A stretch of 13,572 bases of DNA from CAYMZB01 sp964394845 (GTDB lineage: Bacteria > Patescibacteriota > Microgenomatia > Daviesbacterales > UBA10151), in the NCBI GenBank assembly GCA_964394845.1, contig CAYMZB010000022.1, forward strand, positions 1 through 13,572. Reading direction: 5' to 3'. This document shows positions 5,898 through 11,966 of the stretch, in pieces. Position 1 is the stretch's first letter, and the number at the start of each line of letters is the position of its first letter. Made by a program: the position numbers and the translations under genes. Under the pieces are notes generated by a model. That model saw nothing but the letters and a program-made list of their open reading frames with translations. It had not been told where the DNA came from and did not search any database.

Positions 5898-8003
5898 ATG
5901 TCTAGAAGACGTTCTATTTATAAATTACCCAAGCTTAAACTAAGACAGAAAACAATAACTGCCATAGGGTCACTTATTGCCTTTATTTTAACCACTGTTT
6001 CAGTAGTTGCAATAGCTACCCATTCAGAGGCTTTAGCTTTTTGGAGAGAATTTTTGGTAAATTTATTAGGTTGGACCAGCTTTAGCGCTCCTGTTATCTT
6101 TTTCTTGTCAGGTTTAGTCTTAACAAGATCTAGGTGGAAATTCGCCCAAACTAATGTATTACTAGGTTTTATTCTAGTGGTTTTATCTATCTCAGGATTA
6201 TTATCAGCATTAAAGGATGAAAATGGCGGAGCAGTTGGGCAGATGCTGTGGAAGCAATTATCTTCTTTTGTTACTCCAATAGGAGCTGTTGCTATTTTAA
6301 TGCTTTTATTTTTAGTTAGTTTAGTTGTTTTATTCAATACTTCATTAGGGCAAATTCTTTCAATCTTTGGCTGGATTTACAATGAATTTAGGGATAAAAT
6401 TTTCAAACCAATATTTTCAAAACAAAGAACTTTTGAAGCAAGGCATATCCCTATAAAAGTATCTGGAGTAGATGATAAACCAAGAATTAGAGTAATGCCA
6501 CCTCCTCAAAGAAATGGTGTAATTGCTGATGTGTTAGTGCAAAACGTGGTAGGGCAGAGTAAGGTTTGGAAATATCCACCGCCTGCACTCTTATCTGATA
6601 AAGTTGGTTCTCCTGCTGAAAGAGGGGATGTTAAAAAAAGTGCTGATATTATAGAAAAGACTTTGGACTCCTTTGGAATACAAGCAGAAGTTGCGGAGGT
6701 TAATGGTGGTCCTGCTGTAACTCAGTATGCTTTAAGTATTTCTGCAGGAACAAAGATTTCTAAGATTGCTAATCTTCAGCATGATCTGGCTTTAGCTTTG
6801 GCAACACCAACAGGTACTGTTAGAATTGAAGCGCCTATTCCGGGAAAATCGTTAGTGGGGATTGAGGTGCCTAACAGATCTTTAGAAATTGTTGGGCTTA
6901 AGCATATTTTGGCCTCAGATGAAATGGCTAAACACAAATCAAAACTAGCTGTAGCTTTAGGACGAGATACTTCATCAAAGTCTATGGTTGTAGATTTGGA
7001 TCGGATGCCACATTGTCTAATTGCCGGTACAACTGGCTCAGGTAAGTCAATAATGTTAAATGCTATCATAACTTCCCTTCTTTTTAGAAACTCCCCGGAT
7101 GAGCTTAAGTTGATCTTAATTGATCCAAAAAGAGTGGAGCTTACTAATTACAATGGAATTCCTCATCTTTTAACACCTGTTATTACAGAACCGGAAAAAA
7201 TATTATCTTCTTTAAAGTGGGCAATGGCAGAAATGGACAGAAGATATAAATTATTCCAATCAGTCGGGGTAAGAAATATTTCTAGCTATAATGAAATGTC
7301 TGGTTTTCAGGCTTTACCATATATTGTAATCATTATTGATGAACTTGCAGATTTAATGATGTTTGCCCCAGTTGAAATTGAAAATGCTATCACCAGAATT
7401 GCCCAGCTTGCTAGGGCAACAGGTATACATTTAGTTGTTGCAACCCAGAGGCCTTCAGTTGATGTTATTACAGGTTTAATCAAAGCAAATATTCCATGCC
7501 GTATTGCCTTTAATGTTTCTTCCATGATTGACTCAAGAGTTATTTTAGATGGGCCAGGAGCTGAAAAACTGCTTGGTCGCGGTGATATGTTGTTCCTACC
7601 TCCAGAAGCTTCAAAACCAATGCGAATACAAGGAGTATTTGTACAAGACAGTGAAATAAATAACTTAATTAAATATCTTAAGGAGTTAGGAATTGCTCCC
7701 CAGTATACTGCGGAAGTTACAGAAATGCCTTTGGGAAGAATGGGAGGAAAGATGGGGAATAATAGCAGTGATAGGGATGAGCTTTTTGAAGAAGCAGTTA
7801 AAACTGTTTGTCAGTATGATCGGGCTTCTGCATCTTTACTACAAAGAAGATTAAAAGTAGGTTATGCCAGAGCAGCTAGAATGCTAGATGAATTAGAAGA
7901 AGCAGGAATAGTTGGGACTGGGGAGGGATCAAAACCCAGAGATGTTTTAGTTAAAAATGCTGAAGAATACCTTATTTCCCAACAAACACCTGCTGCATCT
8001 TAA
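5898..8003 (+). CDS. ftsK: FtsK/SpoIIIE DNA translocase
   Basis: FtsK moves chromosomal DNA through the closing septum and helps resolve dimers at cell division. The 701 residues begin with a basic stretch and four predicted membrane segments (about 20-42, 54-76, 86-104 and 125-146). A short linker and then the alpha/beta motor follow, with Walker A GTTGSGKS (377-384) and Walker B ending IDELADLMM (D481, E482); ATGIHLVVATQRPSVDVITG is the standard downstream motor sequence. The last 65 residues form a winged-helix gamma domain (LLQRRLKVGYARAARMLDELE), the part that reads polar DNA sequences such as KOPS/SRS. The linker is short, as in SpoIIIE and SftA-type proteins, not long as in E. coli. 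tsaC follows 5 bp after the stop. I see nothing broken. Confidence 0.96.
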   Translation: MSRRRSIYKLPKLKLRQKTITAIGSLIAFILTTVSVVAIATHSEALAFWREFLVNLLGWTSFSAPVIFFLSGLVLTRSRWKFAQTNVLLGFILVVLSISGLLSALKDENGGAVGQMLWKQLSSFVTPIGAVAILMLLFLVSLVVLFNTSLGQILSIFGWIYNEFRDKIFKPIFSKQRTFEARHIPIKVSGVDDKPRIRVMPPPQRNGVIADVLVQNVVGQSKVWKYPPPALLSDKVGSPAERGDVKKSADIIEKTLDSFGIQAEVAEVNGGPAVTQYALSISAGTKISKIANLQHDLALALATPTGTVRIEAPIPGKSLVGIEVPNRSLEIVGLKHILASDEMAKHKSKLAVALGRDTSSKSMVVDLDRMPHCLIAGTTGSGKSIMLNAIITSLLFRNSPDELKLILIDPKRVELTNYNGIPHLLTPVITEPEKILSSLKWAMAEMDRRYKLFQSVGVRNISSYNEMSGFQALPYIVIIIDELADLMMFAPVEIENAITRIAQLARATGIHLVVATQRPSVDVITGLIKANIPCRIAFNVSSMIDSRVILDGPGAEKLLGRGDMLFLPPEASKPMRIQGVFVQDSEINNLIKYLKELGIAPQYTAEVTEMPLGRMGGKMGNNSSDRDELFEEAVKTVCQYDRASASLLQRRLKVGYARAARMLDELEEAGIVGTGEGSKPRDVLVKNAEEYLISQQTPAAS

Positions 8004-8008
8004 TCTAA

Positions 8009-8578
8009 ATGTATACTTCAATAATTAAGTTTTTAAAGAAAGGAGCAATTGGTGTAATGCCAACAGATACCATCTATGGAATTGTTGGGTCTGCCTTAAC
8101 CCCAAAAACCGTAGAAGAGATTTATCGTTTACGAAAAAGATCTAAAGATAAGCCTATGATCATTTTAATTTCTGCAATTACTGACTTAAATTTTTTTAAT
8201 ATAAAACTAACAGATAAACAGGAGAATCTTTTAAAAAAGATTTGGCCAAATCCGGTGAGTGTTGTTATACCTTGTCCGGATAAGCAATTTAATTATCTTC
8301 ACAGAGGAAAAGGTAGTTTAGCTTTTAGAATACCCAAAAATAGGACTCTTTTAAATATTTTAAAAGAGTCTGGACCGTTAGTTGCACCAAGTGCGAATTT
8401 TGAAGGAGAATTACCTTCGGCAAATATTGTTGAAGCAAAAAAATATTTTGGTAAGAAAATTACTTTTTATATAGATGGAGGAGAAGTTAAATCTAAATCC
8501 TCAACAATCCTTAAGTTTAAGAAAGATGAGTCATTTGAAGTTTTAAGAGAAGGAAGCTTTAAATTGAAAGAGGTATAG
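8009..8578 (+). CDS. tsaC: threonylcarbamoyl-AMP synthase, short TsaC/YrdC type
   Basis: This enzyme makes threonylcarbamoyl-AMP from threonine, bicarbonate and ATP, the first step of the t6A37 modification of ANN-decoding tRNAs. The 189 residues cover only the YrdC domain; the C-terminal Sua5 extension is absent. Family hallmarks are PTDTIYG (18-24), the basic KRSKDKPM loop (43-50) and SAN (128-130) followed by GELPSA. The ATG lies 5 bp after the ftsK stop without a Shine-Dalgarno, so translation is probably coupled to ftsK. It ends with TAG, and its last 20 bp overlap the 3' end of the opposing gene at 8559-9026. The t6A partners (TsaD, TsaB, TsaE) are not in the window. Confidence 0.93.
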   Translation: MYTSIIKFLKKGAIGVMPTDTIYGIVGSALTPKTVEEIYRLRKRSKDKPMIILISAITDLNFFNIKLTDKQENLLKKIWPNPVSVVIPCPDKQFNYLHRGKGSLAFRIPKNRTLLNILKESGPLVAPSANFEGELPSANIVEAKKYFGKKITFYIDGGEVKSKSSTILKFKKDESFEVLREGSFKLKEV

Positions 8579-9026
8579 CAGAGTTAGAATCTGTTAAGCT
8601 GGTAAGCGCTTCGTCGATTGGCTGCATTACTTCATGTAATCTTTTTTCCTTTGCTTCTTTATTCTTTCTTTCCGCTTGTTCTTTAGCAGAGGATTTAAAA
8701 TTTTTAAATTGATTTTCGTCTAAATACATATAAGCTAAGATTATTTTTTCTGTATATTGTTCGTTAACATACTTTAAGTTGTTGAATAAAATAACATAAA
8801 AATCTTTGCCTGAATCTGGTTGTTTACTATGACTGACTTCTACCTCATAGTCTTTTAATTCTAATCTATAATGATCTTCTAGAGAATTAGGATCAAATTT
8901 GGTTAAATCTGTGTGTAAAACCGTAAGTTTGTCTGTATTAATTAATCGAACTAGCTGGTCAATATATTTGTCAGCATCCTTAGGATCTCCACTGGGAGGT
9001 GGAAGCTCGTTGGAAGTATTGGACAT
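8559..9026 (-). CDS. unrecognised 155-residue soluble protein
   Basis: I do not recognise this family. The protein has no signal peptide or membrane segment. It starts with a flexible, Pro-rich stretch (MSNTSNELPPPSGDP), continues with alternating helix- and strand-like segments (YIDQLVRLINTDKLTVLH, HYRLELKDYEVEVSHS, DFYVILFNNLKYV, KIILAYMYLDENQF), and ends with a Lys/Glu-rich helix (about 108-135) likely to be a coiled coil. It is the only minus-strand gene here. Support that it is real comes from an excellent promoter (TTGACA, 17 bp, TAAGAT) placed right before its ATG and from its filling the gap between tsaC and the RodZ-like gene. Its 3' end overlaps tsaC by 20 bp in convergent orientation. 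No function is proposed. Confidence 0.7.
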   Translation of the reverse strand: MSNTSNELPPPSGDPKDADKYIDQLVRLINTDKLTVLHTDLTKFDPNSLEDHYRLELKDYEVEVSHSKQPDSGKDFYVILFNNLKYVNEQYTEKIILAYMYLDENQFKNFKSSAKEQAERKNKEAKEKRLHEVMQPIDEALTSLTDSNSAIPLSI

Positions 9027-9033
9027 TAGTTGT

Positions 9034-9062
9034 ATCTTAAAAGGTTAAGGATTCTCTGTCAA
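9034..9062 (-). promoter_or_regulatory. consensus promoter of the minus-strand gene, leaderless layout
   Basis: Read on the minus strand, a perfect TTGACA (9062-9057) is followed after exactly 17 bp by TAAGAT (9039-9034), and the ATG begins 7 bp after that. The start of transcription would fall on or beside the start codon. This is the best -35/-10 pair in the window. Confidence 0.75.
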
Positions 9063-9087
9063 CTAGTATATACTTTCAAAGAAAGAC

Positions 9088-9093
9088 TATAAT
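9088..9093 (+). promoter_or_regulatory. TATAAT box six bases before the RodZ-like gene
   Basis: A perfect TATAAT ends 6 bp before the ATG at 9100, so a transcript would begin at about the A of the ATG. No convincing -35 lies at 16-18 bp upstream. The box is in the divergent region shared with the minus-strand promoter, whose -35 lies 25 bp away. Confidence 0.5.
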
Positions 9094-9099
9094 TATAAG

Positions 9100-9738
9100 A
9101 TGCGTACTGTTGGACAGATTTTAAGAGAAGAAAGAGAAAGAAAATTTTATACTCTTGATGAAGTAGAAAAAGCTACCAAAATCAGAAAAGAACTACTGCA
9201 GGCTTTGGAAGCCGGTCTTTACCAAGCTCTTCCCCCTTCGACTTTCGTCAAAGGATTTATTAAAAACTATGGAAAGTTCCTAAATTTAAATCCGGAAAAA
9301 TTATTGGCAGTTTTTAGAAGAGAATTTTCCGAGAATAAAAACCCGCCCCGGATATTGGATTCTTTTCAAAATCCCTTGGATGATAAAAAATTTAAGGTAA
9401 CTCCTACCAGAGTTTTAATAAGCGTCATCTCTGCTTTTATAATAATCTTTTTTATTTATCTCTGGTTTCAATATCGATTTTTAGTTGGATCTCCCTTTTT
9501 AGAGATAAATCAACCTTTTGATCAGTTAAGTACGTCTTCAACTGAGGTTATAGTTTCGGGAAGGAGTGATCCAGAAACGAAGGTAAGTATTAATGATCAG
9601 GAAATTCAGGTAGACCAAACAGGAAAGTTCTCACAGCAAATTAAACTTTCAGACAATACAAATAGTATTGTTATCAAAGCTACTTCAAAGGGTGGCCAAC
9701 AAACTAAAATTCAAAGAACTGTTTTTCTGAAACAGTAG
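9100..9738 (+). CDS. RodZ-like membrane protein with N-terminal helix-turn-helix
   Basis: The 212 residues show the RodZ layout: a cytoplasmic helix-turn-helix (about 1-70; VGQILREERERKFYTLDEVEKATKI and the conserved ALPPSTFVKGFIKNYGKFLNL), a charged juxtamembrane region, one membrane segment (about 105-124) and an exterior of about 85 residues. The exterior (LEINQPFDQLSTSSTEVIVSGRSDPETKVSINDQEI...) looks like a small Ig-like/glucodextranase-type beta domain, not the usual RodZ C-terminal domain. RodZ links MreB filaments to the envelope and helps set cell shape; whether this protein does so is inferred from layout, and no mreB is in the window. It ends with TAG, 17 bp before the next gene. 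The start codon has no Shine-Dalgarno. Confidence 0.8.
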   Translation: MRTVGQILREERERKFYTLDEVEKATKIRKELLQALEAGLYQALPPSTFVKGFIKNYGKFLNLNPEKLLAVFRREFSENKNPPRILDSFQNPLDDKKFKVTPTRVLISVISAFIIIFFIYLWFQYRFLVGSPFLEINQPFDQLSTSSTEVIVSGRSDPETKVSINDQEIQVDQTGKFSQQIKLSDNTNSIVIKATSKGGQQTKIQRTVFLKQ

Positions 9739-9740
9739 TA

Positions 9741-9749
9741 TGATACACT
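9741..9749 (+). promoter_or_regulatory. extended -10-like box before the 95-residue gene
   Basis: TGA-TACACT ends 6 bp before the ATG at 9756, the same distance as at 9100 and 10064. It is a weaker match than the others, so it could be chance. Confidence 0.3.
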
Positions 9750-9755
9750 AGGCAC

Positions 9756-10043
9756 ATGGATTTATTGCAAGCAGCTCTAATTTTTTTAATATTACTTTTG
9801 TCTATATTTTTGGCAATTACCGGGTTTCAGGTATTCTTAATTCTAAGAGATCTTAAAAAAGCGTTGGATAGACTAAATAAAGTATTACAAGTAGGCGAAA
9901 ATATTGCACAAGATGTTCAAAAGCCAGTTGAGGCTTCCTCTAATTTAGTAAGTATCTTAGCCACCCGTGCAAAAGCAGTAGGAGATATTGTGAGGCGTGA
10001 TCCAAAACCTAAACCCAAAAGATTTTACAAAAAAGTTTTGTAA
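9756..10043 (+). CDS. small single-TM protein (DUF948-like layout)
   Basis: The 95 residues start with one strong membrane segment (about 5-30, LLQAALIFLILLLSIFLAITGF), followed by an amphipathic helix (RDLKKALDRLNKVLQVGENI) and a basic, Pro/Lys-rich end (RRDPKPKPKRFYKKV). The layout resembles small DUF948-type or membrane-anchored coiled-coil proteins, but I cannot assign a family firmly. It is probably held in the inner membrane with a helical, cytoplasm-facing tail. It lies 17 bp after the RodZ-like gene and 20 bp before alaS, so it is likely part of one transcription unit with the RodZ-like gene. Its last codons lie inside a perfect inverted repeat. No function is proposed. Confidence 0.75.
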   Translation: MDLLQAALIFLILLLSIFLAITGFQVFLILRDLKKALDRLNKVLQVGENIAQDVQKPVEASSNLVSILATRAKAVGDIVRRDPKPKPKRFYKKVL

Positions 10044-10045
10044 AA
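10023..10045. repeat. perfect 10-bp inverted repeat ahead of alaS
   Basis: TTTTACAAAA (10023-10032) and TTTTGTAAAA (10036-10045) are exact reverse complements around AAG. The repeat covers the last codons and stop of the 95-residue gene and ends 18 bp before the alaS ATG, just ahead of its -10 box. It has almost no GC, so as a terminator it would be weak; as a palindrome beside a promoter it could be an operator. It also encodes FYKKVL-stop, so part of the symmetry may be chance. Confidence 0.5.
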
Positions 10046-10048
10046 ATT

Positions 10049-10057
10049 TGTTAAAAT
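10049..10057 (+). promoter_or_regulatory. extended -10 box of alaS, leaderless layout
   Basis: TGT-TAAAAT ends 6 bp before the alaS ATG. The longer string TGTTAAAATAG is identical to that before the Lon-like gene. There is no Shine-Dalgarno between it and the ATG. Confidence 0.5.
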
Positions 10058-10063
10058 AGCTGC

Positions 10064-11896
10064 ATGACTTCAAAGGATATCAGGGAAAAATATATAAAGT
10101 TTTTTATTGAAAAAGGACACAAGCAAATTCCTCCGGCAAAGTTAGTACCGGAAAATGATTCCAGCACTCTTTTTACCTCCTCAGGTATGCAACCACTTAT
10201 CCCCTATCTTGTAGGGAAAGAGCACCCTGAAGGGAAACGGTTAGTTAATTCACAACCCTGTTTTAGAGCAGAGGATATTGAAGAGATTGGAGATAACAGG
10301 CATACCACTTTTTTTGAAATGCTGGGTAATTGGTCTTTAGGTGATTATTTTAAAAAAGAACAACTTCCCTGGTTCTGGGAATTTCTAACAAAAGAATTAG
10401 AGCTTCCTAAAGAAAAATTATATGTGTCTGTATTTGAAGGTAATGACAGTGTGCCAAAGGATTTGGAATCATATGAAATCTGGAAAAGCCTGGGAGCGCT
10501 GGAAGATCATATTTTCTTTTATGGGGTAGAGAAAAATTGGTGGTCCCGTTCCGGGCCTCCTGCAAATATGCCTCCCGGTGAAATTGGCGGGCCTGACAGT
10601 GAAGTCTTTTATGAATTTACTCAAGTTGAACATGACCAAAAATATGGGGGAAAGTGTCATCCTAACTGTAACTGCGGCAGGTTTTTGGAAATCGGAAATT
10701 CAGTTTTTATTCAGTTTAAAAAAGCTGGTGATAAGTCTTTACAAGAGCTTCCCCAGAAAAATGTAGATTTTGGCGGAGGACTTGAGAGGCTGGTAGCAGC
10801 AGCTAATGATGAGTACGATATGTTCAAAGGTGACTTACACTGGCCAATTATTGAAAAAGTAAGTGAACATATGAAGGTTGAGTATGGAAAAGATGAGAAA
10901 ATAATGATCAGTTTAAGGGTAATTGCAGATCATATAAAAGGGGCTGTTTTTTTAATTAAAAATGGAGTTATTCCGGCTAATAAATTACAAGGATATATTT
11001 TAAGAAGGCTTTTAAGAAGAGCTGCTGTTAAGCTCTATCAAATAAATCAGGACTCTTTAGACTTCTTGCCAAAATTAGTTGATCCGGTTATTGATATATA
11101 CGAAGGCACAGGCTATTTTCAAACCGATGACAAGGAACTAATAGAGAGTGTAGTTTCGGATGAGATACAAAGATTTAAACAAACCCTGCATAAAGGAATA
11201 AAGGAAATGGAAAAGATAGACAAAATCGATGGCAAAATTGCTTTTGATCTATATCAAACATTTGGCTTTCCTTATGAAGTAACTGAGGAGTTATTTAGGC
11301 AGAAAGGGCAACAAATAGATAGAGAACAGTTTAAGGAAGAGTTTGAAAAACACCGCGAATTATCAAGAAGCGCATCTGCAGGAATGTTTAAAGGCGGACT
11401 TGCTGACCATTCTGAAATTGTAACTAAATACCATACAGCCACTCATCTTTTACATCAGGCTTTAAGAGACGTGTTAGGTCCGGAAGTTTTTCAAAGAGGT
11501 TCTAATATTACTAAAGATCGATTAAGATTTGATTTTTCTTTTGATCGTAAGATGACAGACGAAGAGATTAAACAAACAGAAGAAATTATTAATAAGAAAA
11601 TTAAAGAGGATTTAAAGGTAGATCAAATGACTATGGATTTAGGAATTGCTAAATCAATGAACGCTATTGGTCTGTTTAATGAAAAATATGCCGGGAAAGT
11701 TAGTATTTATGGAATAGGACCAAAATATAACCTGGACTCAAATGTAAAAGACAAAAGGGCAAGAGGCGAGTACTACTCTTTAGAGTTTTGTGGCGGGCCT
11801 CATGTTGGACATACCGGAGTGATTGGAAAAATCAAGATTACTAAAGAAGAAGCAGTTTCTCAGGGAATTCGTAGGATTAGGATGCAACTTGTTTAA
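10064..11896 (+). CDS. alaS: alanyl-tRNA synthetase, compact form without C-Ala domain
   Basis: AlaRS charges tRNA-Ala and clears mischarged Ser/Gly. The catalytic core holds class II motif 2 (FRAEDIEEIGDNRHTTFFEMLGN, R68) and motif 3 (FGGGLERLV, R242), then the helical tRNA-recognition region (about 250-400) and the editing domain with its zinc ligands H457, H461 (HTATH) and C576, H580 (CGGPH). The protein ends at residue 610, right after the editing domain (IRRIRMQLV), whereas typical bacterial AlaRS runs to about 870 residues with a C-Ala domain. The downstream sequence is a different gene, so this is a genuine short form and not a frameshift. A Cys/His cluster, C198-H199-P-N-C202-N-C204, stands directly before RFLEIGN where most bacterial enzymes have a plain acidic stretch; it may bind a metal. 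No Shine-Dalgarno is seen. Confidence 0.95.
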   Translation: MTSKDIREKYIKFFIEKGHKQIPPAKLVPENDSSTLFTSSGMQPLIPYLVGKEHPEGKRLVNSQPCFRAEDIEEIGDNRHTTFFEMLGNWSLGDYFKKEQLPWFWEFLTKELELPKEKLYVSVFEGNDSVPKDLESYEIWKSLGALEDHIFFYGVEKNWWSRSGPPANMPPGEIGGPDSEVFYEFTQVEHDQKYGGKCHPNCNCGRFLEIGNSVFIQFKKAGDKSLQELPQKNVDFGGGLERLVAAANDEYDMFKGDLHWPIIEKVSEHMKVEYGKDEKIMISLRVIADHIKGAVFLIKNGVIPANKLQGYILRRLLRRAAVKLYQINQDSLDFLPKLVDPVIDIYEGTGYFQTDDKELIESVVSDEIQRFKQTLHKGIKEMEKIDKIDGKIAFDLYQTFGFPYEVTEELFRQKGQQIDREQFKEEFEKHRELSRSASAGMFKGGLADHSEIVTKYHTATHLLHQALRDVLGPEVFQRGSNITKDRLRFDFSFDRKMTDEEIKQTEEIINKKIKEDLKVDQMTMDLGIAKSMNAIGLFNEKYAGKVSIYGIGPKYNLDSNVKDKRARGEYYSLEFCGGPHVGHTGVIGKIKITKEEAVSQGIRRIRMQLV

Positions 11897-11904
11897 CTCT
11901 TTTT

Positions 11905-11945
11905 TCAAGCTGAAAGTTATGTTAAGATTATCTTAACAGGCTTGA
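11905..11945 (+). promoter_or_regulatory. palindrome overlapping an extended -10 box, alaS/membrane-gene junction
   Basis: GTTAAGA (11921-11927) and TCTTAAC (11931-11937) form a perfect 17-bp palindrome around TTA, enclosed by TCAAGC (11905-11910) and GCTTGA (11940-11945). The extended -10 TGT-TAAGAT (11920-11928) lies within it, so transcription would start near 11935, about 32 nt before the next ATG. Two readings are possible: an operator over the promoter of the next gene, or an alaS terminator hairpin (a short TTTT follows at 11946-11949). The overlap with a -10 box favours the first, without excluding the second. Confidence 0.5.
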
Positions 11946-11966
11946 TTTTCAGGCTCCGAATTTGAT

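Noticed and set aside
5918..7525. Minus-strand open frames opposite ftsK, one of 139 codons
   Set aside because: Opposite a complete FtsK with all motifs; no recognisable protein features or start signals.
10469..10766. Small frames on both strands inside alaS
   Set aside because: Shadows of the AlaRS core; the Cys cluster there belongs to the AlaRS frame.
11897..11966. alaS broken by a frameshift, with the C-Ala domain in another frame
   Set aside because: Only 70 bp separate alaS from the next gene, which is not C-Ala-like in its frame; the enzyme ends cleanly after its editing domain.
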